5,287 bases of DNA from CAZPMO01 sp964587515 (lineage in GTDB: Bacteria > Pseudomonadota > Alphaproteobacteria > MPNO01): positions 1-5,287 of the forward strand of contig CAZPMO010000248.1 in NCBI GenBank assembly GCA_964587515.1. The letters are read 5' to 3'. The notes under the pieces were generated by a model. The model searched no databases and had not been told where the DNA came from. It saw nothing but the letters and a program-made list of their open reading frames with translations. Below are positions 1 to 5,121 of this stretch, one piece after another. The number at the start of each line of letters is the position of its first letter. Position 1 is the first letter of the stretch. The translations under genes were made by a program, and so were the position numbers.

Positions 1-3
1 TGC

Positions 4-336
4 GTGGCGGGGCTCAATATCGCCGGCGTGACGCCGTTCATCAACAAGCTCTGGTCCGGCGCCAAGGATCTCGAGGCGGCGCTTCGCATCATCACGGATT
101 CGCTTGCGTGGTTGTCGTTTTACGCGACGGCGGGATTCGGCTGGATGCTGTTCATGTCATTGCCCGGGGTCGTGGCGGCCTGGCAGATCATGAACGCGCG
201 GCGCCGGGTCCATGTCCTGCGCGAGACCCAGAAGGAACTCGCGCGGGAATGGGGTTTCTCCGAAACCAGTGACGATTCCAATCCAGCCGCGGAAGACGAC
301 GAGAAGGCGGAAGCCAAGCCGGCTCCCGCCGGTTAG
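4..336 (+). CDS. Small membrane protein of unknown function, possibly 5'-truncated by the window edge
   Basis: I do not recognise this protein. Read from the GTG at position 4 it has 110 residues. The frame is open to the window edge, so the true start may lie upstream. Residues about 34-63 are strongly hydrophobic and aromatic (WLSFYATAGFGWMLF...), enough for one long membrane segment or a tight hairpin. A positively charged stretch follows (NARRRVHVLR), which would favour the cytoplasmic side. The C-terminal 25 residues are acidic and Ala/Pro/Lys-rich and probably disordered. The gene converges on rpoH with only 16 bp between the two stop codons, so no dedicated terminator fits between them. 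A GC-rich hairpin (319-323 pairing with 328-332) sits at its 3' end but has no T-run. The high GC and codon use match the core genome. The coding call is fairly safe; the function is unknown. Confidence 0.7.
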   Translation: MAGLNIAGVTPFINKLWSGAKDLEAALRIITDSLAWLSFYATAGFGWMLFMSLPGVVAAWQIMNARRRVHVLRETQKELAREWGFSETSDDSNPAAEDDEKAEAKPAPAG

Positions 337-352
337 TCCCGGCGTTCTCGCG

Positions 353-1258
353 TCAATCGGTCAGCCGGGCTTCCAGCGCGGCGGTCTTGATGGATTTCTG
401 AAGCTTCTCGAAGGCGCGCACCTCGATCTGGCGCACGCGTTCACGTGAAATACCGAATTCCTGGCTGAGTTGTTCCAGGGTCAGCGGCTCGTCGGTCAAC
501 CGGCGCTCCACCAGGATACGGCGTTCGCGATCGTTCAGCTTTGCGAGCGCGCCCTTCAGCAGGGTCCGGCGCTTGCCCAGCTCCTCTTTCTCGGCGAAAC
601 GGGTCTCCTGGCTTTCCGCGTCGTCGACCAGCCAGTCCTGCCATTCGCCCTCGCCATCGACGCGAAGCGGGGCATTCAGCGAATTGTCCGGCGCCAGCAT
701 GCGCCGGTTCATCTGGATGACCTCGGTTTCCGTAACGTTGAGCCGCTCGGCGATGTGCTGGACATTCTCGGGTTTGAGGTCGCCTTCCTCCAGCGCCTGA
801 ATTTCGCCCTTGATGCGCCGCAGATTGAAGAACAGCTTCTTCTGCGCCGCCGTGGTGCCGATTTTCACCAGCGACCATGAGTGCAGGATATATTCCTGGA
901 TCGCCGCCTTGATCCACCACATGGCGTAGGTCGCGAGCCGGAAGCCGCGGTCGGGATCGAACCGCTTGACCGCCTGCATCATGCCGACATTGCCCTCGGA
1001 AATAAGCTCGCCCATGGGCAGGCCGTAGCCGCGATACCCCATGGCGATCTTGGCCACCAGCCGTAGATGGCTGGTCACCAGCTGATGCGCGGCGTCGGAA
1101 TCCTCGTCCTCTTGCCAACGCTTGGCGAACATGAACTCCTCGTCGAGCGTCAACAGCGGAAATTTTCGAATCTCCTGGAGGTATCTCTGGAGATTGCTGT
1201 CGGGGTCGAGCTGGGGAACGCTCAGAACTTTGGTGGTCGTGGTGGTTGTTGTCGCCAT
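353..1258 (-). CDS. rpoH: RNA polymerase sigma-32 (heat-shock) factor RpoH
   Basis: This 301-residue protein is the alternative sigma factor that directs core RNA polymerase to heat-shock promoters (chaperones and proteases). Sigma region 2 spans about residues 56-127, with the core-binding and -10 recognition part (GELISEGNVGMMQAVKRFD, then ATYAMWWIKAAIQEYI). The RpoH box, which separates sigma-32 from RpoD and other sigmas, is at about 139-148 (QKKLFFNLRR). Region 4 lies at about 237-289, with the -35 helix-turn-helix ending in ISRERVRQIEVRAFEKLQ. The length is normal for alphaproteobacterial RpoH. The ATG start is supported by GGAGGAG (1269-1275), 10 nt upstream. The N-terminus carries an unusual run of seven threonines. 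rluD lies upstream on the same strand, 125 bp away, so co-transcription is possible, but the gap has room for its own promoter. In the family, activity is controlled by DnaK/FtsH-type turnover; nothing here tests that. Confidence 0.97.
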   Translation of the reverse strand: MATTTTTTTKVLSVPQLDPDSNLQRYLQEIRKFPLLTLDEEFMFAKRWQEDEDSDAAHQLVTSHLRLVAKIAMGYRGYGLPMGELISEGNVGMMQAVKRFDPDRGFRLATYAMWWIKAAIQEYILHSWSLVKIGTTAAQKKLFFNLRRIKGEIQALEEGDLKPENVQHIAERLNVTETEVIQMNRRMLAPDNSLNAPLRVDGEGEWQDWLVDDAESQETRFAEKEELGKRRTLLKGALAKLNDRERRILVERRLTDEPLTLEQLSQEFGISRERVRQIEVRAFEKLQKSIKTAALEARLTD

Positions 1259-1268
1259 TTGTTCGTGT

Positions 1269-1275
1269 CTCCTCC
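1269..1275 (-). promoter_or_regulatory. Ribosome binding site of rpoH
   Basis: On the minus strand GGAGGAG lies 10 nt before the ATG at 1258. It is a near-ideal anti-Shine-Dalgarno match and fixes the rpoH start. Confidence 0.7.
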
Positions 1276-1309
1276 GGCCGTTATCGAGTTATCCTCCCTA
1301 CGTCCGGGA

Positions 1310-1336
1310 TTAATAGACTTTCACCTTCCTTAACAA
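1310..1336 (-). promoter_or_regulatory. Possible rpoH promoter
   Basis: In the 125-bp gap between rluD and rpoH, the minus strand shows TTGTTA (1331-1336), a 15-bp spacer, and TATTAA (1310-1315, or ATTAAT with a 16-bp spacer). The gap is clearly more AT-rich than the genes on either side, as expected for a promoter. The -35 match is imperfect and the spacer is short, so this is only a candidate. Sigma-32-type autoregulation cannot be judged from these hexamers. Confidence 0.25.
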
Positions 1337-1383
1337 ATCGTAAAGATCAGACCTTAATAGATAGTGAGTGAAAGGCCGCTGTT

Positions 1384-2373
1384 CTAGAGGTATCCCAGAA
1401 ACTCCTGCAAATCTCTCAGTTTTTCGGGGAAATTCCGTTCGAACCGGATCGCCTCGCCGGTCCGCGGATGATCGAACCCGATGCGCGCCGCGTGCAGCGC
1501 CTGGCGGCCGAGCGTCCGGATCGCTGCCGCCGCCTCGGCGCCGATCTGGCGTTCGCGGGTCGCCGTCAGGCCGCCGCCATAGGTCGCGTCGCCGATCACC
1601 GGATGACCCCGCGCCGCCATGTGGACCCTGATCTGATGGGTGCGCCCGGTGGACAGCCGGCACTCCACCAATGTGGCGGCCTCGCCCAGGCGTTTCAGCG
1701 TGCGATAGCGCGTCAGCGCCGGCCGGCCGCCGCGCGCCAGCACCGCCATCTTCTTGCGGTTGCGTGGGCTGCGCCCGATATTGCCCTCGATCTCGCCCGA
1801 CGGCGGTACCGGCCGCCCCCACACCAGCGCATGGTAGGCGCGCTCGATGGCGCGCGCCTTGAACTGCGCGGCAAGCCCGTGATGGGCGTGATCGTTCTTC
1901 GCCACCACCATCAGTCCGCTCGTATCCTTGTCCAGCCGATGGATGACGCCGGGCCGGCGCACGCCGCCGATGCCCGACAGACTTTCCCCACAATGGGCGA
2001 TCAGCGCATTGACCAGCGTGCCGTCCGGATTGCCGGGCGCCGGATGCACCACCAGCCCGGCCGGTTTGTCGATCACCAGCAAATCATCGTCCTCGAAAAG
2101 CACGTCCAGCGCGATCGCCTGGCCGCGCGGCTCGGCGGGTTCAGCATCGGGCACGAATAGGGCGAAATTTTGGCCGTGTTTGACCCGGTATGAGGGCTCG
2201 GTTATCGTCGCCTCGTTTTCGTCGAGGCGCAAATGACCGGCCTCGATCAGGGCTTTCAGGCGCGTGCGCGACAGCGCCGGCAGCGCGTCGGCGAGCACCC
2301 GGTCGAGCCGTTGGCCGGCCGCCGCCGCCGCGACGGCCACGCGGTGACGCGACCCCTGTTTTTCGGCATCCAT
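1384..2373 (-). CDS. rluD: RluA/RluD-family 23S rRNA pseudouridine synthase
   Basis: This 329-residue enzyme isomerises uridine to pseudouridine in 23S rRNA. E. coli RluD acts on the helix 69 positions 1911, 1915 and 1917, and orthology to RluD rather than RluC is the likely but not certain reading. An S4 RNA-binding domain occupies about residues 20-66 (QRLDRVLADALPALSRTRL...). The catalytic domain follows from about residue 90, with DKPAGLVVHP at 102-111 and the signature HRLDKDTSGL at 145-154. Asp148 is the predicted catalytic aspartate. A later family motif, GRTHQIRVHM, is intact. The start at ATG 2373 gives normal family length; the open frame continues upstream but that part is not similar to the family. 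No strong Shine-Dalgarno is visible. The gene is divergent from the small membrane protein gene, with 22 bp between the start codons, and lies upstream of rpoH on the same strand. Confidence 0.93.
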   Translation of the reverse strand: MDAEKQGSRHRVAVAAAAAGQRLDRVLADALPALSRTRLKALIEAGHLRLDENEATITEPSYRVKHGQNFALFVPDAEPAEPRGQAIALDVLFEDDDLLVIDKPAGLVVHPAPGNPDGTLVNALIAHCGESLSGIGGVRRPGVIHRLDKDTSGLMVVAKNDHAHHGLAAQFKARAIERAYHALVWGRPVPPSGEIEGNIGRSPRNRKKMAVLARGGRPALTRYRTLKRLGEAATLVECRLSTGRTHQIRVHMAARGHPVIGDATYGGGLTATRERQIGAEAAAAIRTLGRQALHAARIGFDHPRTGEAIRFERNFPEKLRDLQEFLGYL

Positions 2374-2395
2374 CAGCGGAGAGTGAACACAAACT

Positions 2396-2701
2396 ATGCG
2401 GGGCCTCAAGGCGTTAGTGATCGGCATGGGCATTCTGATCGTGATCGGGCTGGCCGTGGTCGTCGTCACCATCGCCAAACGCACCTCTGACCGATCGGGG
2501 GGCGGCGCGGACACGGCCCCGACAGGCCGTGTCTTCGCCACCGACGTGGCGATCCCGGCCGGCGCCCGGGTGGTCGAGACCACGGCCGACGGCGGCCGAG
2601 TGCTGGTGCGCCTCGCGCTGCCCGGCGGCAAGAGCCGTATCCTCGTCATCGACGCCGCCACGGGCCGGCGCCTCGGCACCATCGATCTGGTTCCCGAGTG
2701 A
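2396..2701 (+). CDS. Small single-pass membrane protein, probably the DUF6476 type found beside rluD
   Basis: This is a 101-residue protein with one N-terminal membrane helix at about residues 7-27 (LVIGMGILIVIGLAVVVVTI), preceded by basic residues and followed by KR. A short Gly/Ser/Thr linker leads to a small soluble domain at about 45-99, rich in short beta-like segments (RVLVRLAL, RILVIDAATGRRLGTIDL). The topology is probably N-in with the domain in the periplasm. From memory of alphaproteobacterial genomes, a family of this size and shape called DUF6476 sits next to rluD; I cannot confirm the assignment by search. The start is supported by GGAGAG at 2378-2383, 12 nt upstream of the ATG, a slightly long spacing. 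Its promoter must overlap the rluD start region because the divergent gap is only 22 bp. The function is unknown. Confidence 0.8.
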   Translation: MRGLKALVIGMGILIVIGLAVVVVTIAKRTSDRSGGGADTAPTGRVFATDVAIPAGARVVETTADGGRVLVRLALPGGKSRILVIDAATGRRLGTIDLVPE

Positions 2702-2705
2702 TATT

Positions 2706-2791
2706 TGAACCGCAGAGGCGCAGAGGCACAGAGGAGAAAAGAAAAATTTCTTTGGTTTTTCTCCTCTGTGCCTCTGCGCCTCTGCGGTTCA
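2706..2791. repeat. Perfect 35-bp inverted repeat with 16-nt loop (dispersed palindromic element)
   Basis: Left arm 2706-2740 and right arm 2757-2791 are exact reverse complements over 35 bp, separated by 16 nt (2741-2756), with a small AAGAAA/TTTCTT pairing possible around the loop. Each arm is built from 8-nt units ending in CAGAG (three copies in the left arm). It begins 4 nt after the stop of the upstream gene and ends 26 nt before the M67 gene. Palindromes of this CAGAG / CTCTG type occur scattered in many bacterial genomes (recalled, not searched). They produce spurious translations such as NRRGAEAQRR on one strand and LCASAPLR on the other. It can form a very stable RNA hairpin and could limit read-through or protect the 3' end of the upstream mRNA. 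There is no transposase. Confidence 0.9.
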
Positions 2792-2817
2792 TTCACATCC
2801 TCTGACCCGCGCCGCCC

Positions 2818-3252
2818 GTGGACATGGAAATCATCCTCCCCGCCGCCCAGGCCGCCGCGATCGCGCGCGCCGCCGAGACCGCCTGGCCCGACGAATGCTG
2901 CGGTCTGCTGACGGGCCGCGCGCTGAGCGGCGCGGGCGCGGCCACGCGCATCGAGATCGCCCGCGCCGTCGCCACCCGCAACGTCGCCGCCGACCCCAAG
3001 AACCGCTTCGAGATCGACCCGCAAACCTGGCTCGACCTGGAGATGGGACCCGAACAGATCGTCGGCCTCTACCACTCCCACCCCTCGGGAACGGCCGAAC
3101 CCTCCCCCCGCGATTTCGCCGCCGCCTGGGGCGACCGCCTGGTCTGGCTGATCACCGCCGTCGAAGACGGCCGCGCGGGCGAGACCCGCGCCTACCTATT
3201 CCGCGAAGGCGGCGAGGGCTTCACGGAAGTGGAACTGCGCGTCGCCCCCTGA
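2818..3252 (+). CDS. M67-family (JAB1/MPN/Mov34) metallopeptidase
   Basis: This 144-residue single-domain JAMM zinc peptidase would cleave isopeptide or C-terminal bonds of ubiquitin-like or sulfur-carrier proteins. Known bacterial relatives such as Mec+ process the sulfur carrier CysO. The full JAMM set is present: Glu26 in PDECCGLLTG, then HSH at 86-88, ten residues, and Asp99 (HSHPSGTAEPSPRDF), with Ser96 also conserved. The enzyme should therefore be active. The start is GTG 2818 or ATG 2824, two codons later; neither has a clear Shine-Dalgarno. It follows the small membrane protein gene on the same strand with the 35-bp palindrome between them. GC and codon use match the core block, so it is most likely part of the conserved rpoH-rluD neighbourhood (recalled from related genomes). 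The native substrate cannot be told; no ThiS/MoaD/CysO-like gene is in the window. Confidence 0.92.
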   Translation: MDMEIILPAAQAAAIARAAETAWPDECCGLLTGRALSGAGAATRIEIARAVATRNVAADPKNRFEIDPQTWLDLEMGPEQIVGLYHSHPSGTAEPSPRDFAAAWGDRLVWLITAVEDGRAGETRAYLFREGGEGFTEVELRVAP

Positions 3253-3274
3253 AACGCCCCCCACCGCAAAGGCC

Positions 3275-3327
3275 AAAAACGCCCCAAACCGGGCCAAATA
3301 CGCCAATCCCGGAATACCGCCGTTTTT
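3275..3327 (+). terminator. Possible nested-stem terminator after the M67 gene
   Basis: AAAAACG (3275-3281) can pair with CGTTTTT (3321-3327), and inside it CCGGG can pair with CCCGG. The outer 3' arm carries the T-run. The loops are large and the stems separate, so the structure is weak. A second candidate, CGCC-T5-GGCG at 3369-3381 followed by GGTTTTT, has only a 4-bp stem. One of them could end the M67 transcript. Confidence 0.25.
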
Positions 3328-3437
3328 AGCGCCCCGTCCCGCCGGGAAACATTTCGCAAATACCATGACGCCTTTTTGGCGGGTTTTTGTGGGGCTGTGT
3401 GCGGTTGGGAAATTCTGCCCGCTAAAGCGGCTCAGAA

Positions 3438-3483
3438 AAGTAGAATGTCCCCTTCCCCACTTTTTTCCCCTATAAGTAGAATG
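3438..3483. repeat. 10-bp direct repeat AAGTAGAATG, possible transposon-end remnant
   Basis: AAGTAGAATG occurs at 3438-3447 (followed by TCCC) and at 3474-3483 (followed by ACACC), start to start 36 bp. Short repeated words of this kind near an end are typical of transposase binding sites, for instance in IS21-type elements. A near-palindrome CCGCTAAAGCGG (3419-3430) lies just to the left. No transposase gene or matching opposite end is in the window, so only a relic or a solo end is proposed. Confidence 0.35.
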
Positions 3484-3553
3484 ACACCTTATTGTCAAAG
3501 GTCGTTTGCGCGGATGGGTACGCGGTATCTCTGATGGTGAGGCACACCTTCCG

Positions 3554-3570
3554 CTCACGGGGTGCGTGAG
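3554..3570 (+). repeat. Perfect 6-bp hairpin upstream of the low-GC gene
   Basis: CTCACG (3554-3559) pairs exactly with CGTGAG (3565-3570) around a 5-nt loop. It ends 11-20 nt before the possible starts at 3582 or 3591, so in the mRNA it would lie in the leader beside the ribosome landing site. There is no T-run, so it is not a terminator. Confidence 0.4.
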
Positions 3571-3581
3571 ACATCGTCCGG

Positions 3582-4259
3582 GTGACTAGGATGAAATTGC
3601 TTTTTCCCGATGCATGTTGGAACCCGGAGGCGGTCTCGGGGGCCCTTTTTCTGTATTTCCACGACGAAAAGTTGACGTTCACCCTTCATCCGTCGGTTTC
3701 CACTTATCTCACCGGTGCAGACCCATTCGATTTCATTAGATTTGTCGAAGGCGTCAATCCAGACTGGCGGCCGAAATTTTCTAAATTTATCAGCGTGTGG
3801 GCGAGTTATCGTTCCAGTCTTCAAGCCACCAGTGAAATTCTTGAGCCCTTACACGGCACAGGGTTCAATACCGTTTTGATGAGTTATCCAAGGGGTAGCG
3901 CTGCTTGGGAATCGTCTGACGATTTAATCGCGTCCTCTGAACTAAGCCGTCCTGATGTTACGAAAATAATCGATCCGTTTTCAGCATCGGACGAGTTGTT
4001 CGCACACATATTTTTTGAAAAATATCTGGAGCTATATGAGGGACATCGCAGCACAGAGGAGTTGGTACAACTCGGTGCGAAAGCTGCGACCGAAGGGGTG
4101 CCGGAAAGAGCCCAAGTTGACTGGCGAGCATTGTATGAGTATTCCGACGCACTTTTTCGTCCTGCGGAGTTGGAAGACCTCTTTACAACGGCATATATCC
4201 CAACTACTGGGAAAAGCCATGCAAGCAGACGCGATGACTATTTTGCGTCAAGTAGGTGA
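3582..4259 (+). CDS. Unrecognised 222-225 aa protein, first gene of the low-GC island
   Basis: I do not recognise this protein. It begins at GTG 3582 or ATG 3591 (a stop codon at 3567-3569 prevents a longer frame), and neither start has a good Shine-Dalgarno. It is soluble, mildly acidic and rich in aromatics, with no signal peptide or membrane segment. The N-terminal third looks alpha/beta (GALFLYFHDEKLTFTLHP). The rest seems helical, with acidic-aromatic stretches such as DELFAHIFFEKYLELYEGH and VDWRALYEYSDALF. I see no Walker, nuclease, nucleotidyltransferase, E1 or beta-grasp signature. GC and codon choice are clearly lower than in the genes to the left, pointing to transfer. Its 3' end overlaps the E2-like frame by about 40 bp if that gene starts at 4219, which suggests translational coupling and a shared function. 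A frameshift that cut off its original C-terminus cannot be excluded, because the next frame is open from 4015 onward. Confidence 0.7.
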   Translation: MTRMKLLFPDACWNPEAVSGALFLYFHDEKLTFTLHPSVSTYLTGADPFDFIRFVEGVNPDWRPKFSKFISVWASYRSSLQATSEILEPLHGTGFNTVLMSYPRGSAAWESSDDLIASSELSRPDVTKIIDPFSASDELFAHIFFEKYLELYEGHRSTEELVQLGAKAATEGVPERAQVDWRALYEYSDALFRPAELEDLFTTAYIPTTGKSHASRRDDYFASSR

Positions 4260-5121
4260 CCAGTTAGACGAGGACCTGTATCCGCAAGTCCACGACGGCG
4301 GCATCGTGCAGCCCGGCGATGTCACTCTATCATGTTCCAACCAGGGCAAGGAGAAAAGCAGTGTCGCATCAAGACAGAGAAGACCCTCAGCCAGACCGTG
4401 GCAAGGGCCCCCCGGACGGCAAAGGCAGGCCTTCAGATTCAGGTCGTCCCGTGCAGCCACACCGGTCGTCTGCGCAGATATTCAGAAAAAATACGAAGCT
4501 GAGCTAGATGCGGTCTTGGAGGCCTACCCGGACACAAATATCTGGCATCGAGCCGAAGGAATGTGGCTGCTAACAGAAAGTATCCTCTTACACGGTCTTG
4601 GAAAGAAGGCCACATTCCTCATTTCGATACCCTATTTCCAGAAATTCACAGTCAAAAGTTGGGGCTTCTGGATAACGCCAATTTCTTTTGAATGGATTGG
4701 GCCGAGGCATACGAATTACCCTGATGGTTCAATTTGTGCGTTCGAGCCGCAAGATAAGACGTGGATGAACGGAGATAGCATTGTCACGCTTCTTGACCTC
4801 TACAGTCTTTGGGCTTTGAGACACCTCTATCTTGAGATCTATGGTCGATGGCCCGGGTATCAATCCATTCCCTATCCGTATGAACGTCTTACGGAGATAT
4901 GCGATAATGAATATTGCGGGTGTGCCCATTCTAATAGGTTGTATGTTGATTGTTGCAAGAGGCACGATCTTGCAAGAGATAAAACTACGGATGCACTAGA
5001 CTTTCTGAAAAAGAGTGGAGGTTTACGTAATCCACCCAAAGAGATCCTAGAATTCATTCGGTATAGAAAATTCATTGGCGATAAAGAGCAACCACCAAAC
5101 ATCATAAACTTTCTGCTCTAG
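4219..5121 (+). CDS. E2-like (ubiquitin-conjugating-fold) protein with C-terminal SEC-C-like zinc motif; start uncertain
   Basis: From ATG 4219 this is 300 residues, of which about 89-215 resemble a bacterial E2 domain. Helix 1 is QKKYEAELDAVLEAYP, followed by beta strands and the active-site signature HTNYPDGSICAF. In eukaryotic E2s the matching motif is H-P-N...GSIC. Cys173 (codon 4735-4737) is the predicted thioester cysteine and His164 matches the HPN histidine. Next come KTWMNGDSIVTLLDLYSLW and GRWPGYQ, matching the W-x-P region and later helices of short bacterial E2s. At 233-249, CGC, nine residues, CC and a His resemble a SEC-C zinc motif (CxC-x8-CC). Such E2s occur in type II CBASS and in bacterial ubiquitin-like operons, where they conjugate a partner protein. 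No E1, Ub-like gene or CD-NTase is visible. Residues 1-88 are doubtful: Arg-rich, unlike the rest, with a better supported start in another frame at 4361. The E2 fold is called from motifs, not a search. Confidence 0.72.
   Translation: MQADAMTILRQVGDQLDEDLYPQVHDGGIVQPGDVTLSCSNQGKEKSSVASRQRRPSARPWQGPPGRQRQAFRFRSSRAATPVVCADIQKKYEAELDAVLEAYPDTNIWHRAEGMWLLTESILLHGLGKKATFLISIPYFQKFTVKSWGFWITPISFEWIGPRHTNYPDGSICAFEPQDKTWMNGDSIVTLLDLYSLWALRHLYLEIYGRWPGYQSIPYPYERLTEICDNEYCGCAHSNRLYVDCCKRHDLARDKTTDALDFLKKSGGLRNPPKEILEFIRYRKFIGDKEQPPNIINFLL
4348..4353 (+). promoter_or_regulatory. Strong Shine-Dalgarno in front of GTG 4361
   Basis: AAGGAG lies 7 nt before GTG 4361, the best ribosome binding site in the low-GC part. 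It points to a start in a different frame from the E2 domain and so decides how the E2 5' region should be read. Confidence 0.5.
4361..4507 (+). CDS. 48-codon frame that may be the real N-terminus of the E2-like gene, or a small separate gene
   Basis: Starting at GTG with an ideal ribosome binding site, this frame encodes 48 residues of hydrophilic, Pro/Gly/Asp-rich, probably disordered sequence (MSHQDREDPQPDRGKG...) and stops at TAG 4507. Over the same bases the E2 frame gives an Arg-rich string typical of a wrong frame. At 4486-4492 the sequence is A AAA AAT in this frame, a classic -1 slippery heptamer, and a -1 shift leads straight into YEAELDAVLEAYP of the E2 domain. One extra A in the run would also join them. 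The frame could therefore be a frameshifted leader, the remnant of a small protein, or chance. A third frame (ATG 4332 to TGA 4502, 56 residues) is also open here, so openness alone proves nothing. Confidence 0.35.
   Translation: MSHQDREDPQPDRGKGPPDGKGRPSDSGRPVQPHRSSAQIFRKNTKLS

Larger units (their letters stand above)
3253..3581. other. Non-coding junction between core block and low-GC island
   Basis: No convincing gene lies in these 329 bases. The first 100 bases contain repeated ACGCC/CGCCCC words and possible weak terminators. From about 3438 a 10-bp direct repeat appears, and a hairpin lies just before the next gene. Base composition falls from strongly GC-rich to mixed across this stretch, which makes it the left border of the acquired segment. 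A -35-like TTGTCA at 3492-3497 has no good -10 at normal spacing, so no promoter is called for the downstream gene. Confidence 0.6.

Noticed and set aside
319..332. GC hairpin at the end of the first gene as a terminator
   Set aside because: The stem is good, but there is no T-run on either strand and it lies inside the coding region.
441..1118. Long minus-strand frame inside rpoH
   Set aside because: Arg/Gly-rich shadow of rpoH in a GC-rich genome; rpoH itself is unmistakable.
2705..2911. Frame through the palindrome giving NRRGAEAQRR-type protein
   Set aside because: It is a translation of the inverted repeat and an out-of-frame part of the M67 gene, a known kind of spurious peptide.
2374..3081. 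Minus-strand open frame extending rluD by more than 230 codons upstream
   Set aside because: It runs antisense through the membrane protein gene, the palindrome and the M67 gene; the RluD family begins at the S4 domain near ATG 2373.
2895..3329. Second long plus-strand frame over the M67 gene
   Set aside because: Extremely Arg/Pro-rich shadow; the JAMM frame has all catalytic residues.
4015..4218. Earlier start for the E2-like frame (from ATG 4015)
   Set aside because: This would overlap the unknown gene by about 245 bases and the residues look like an out-of-frame translation.
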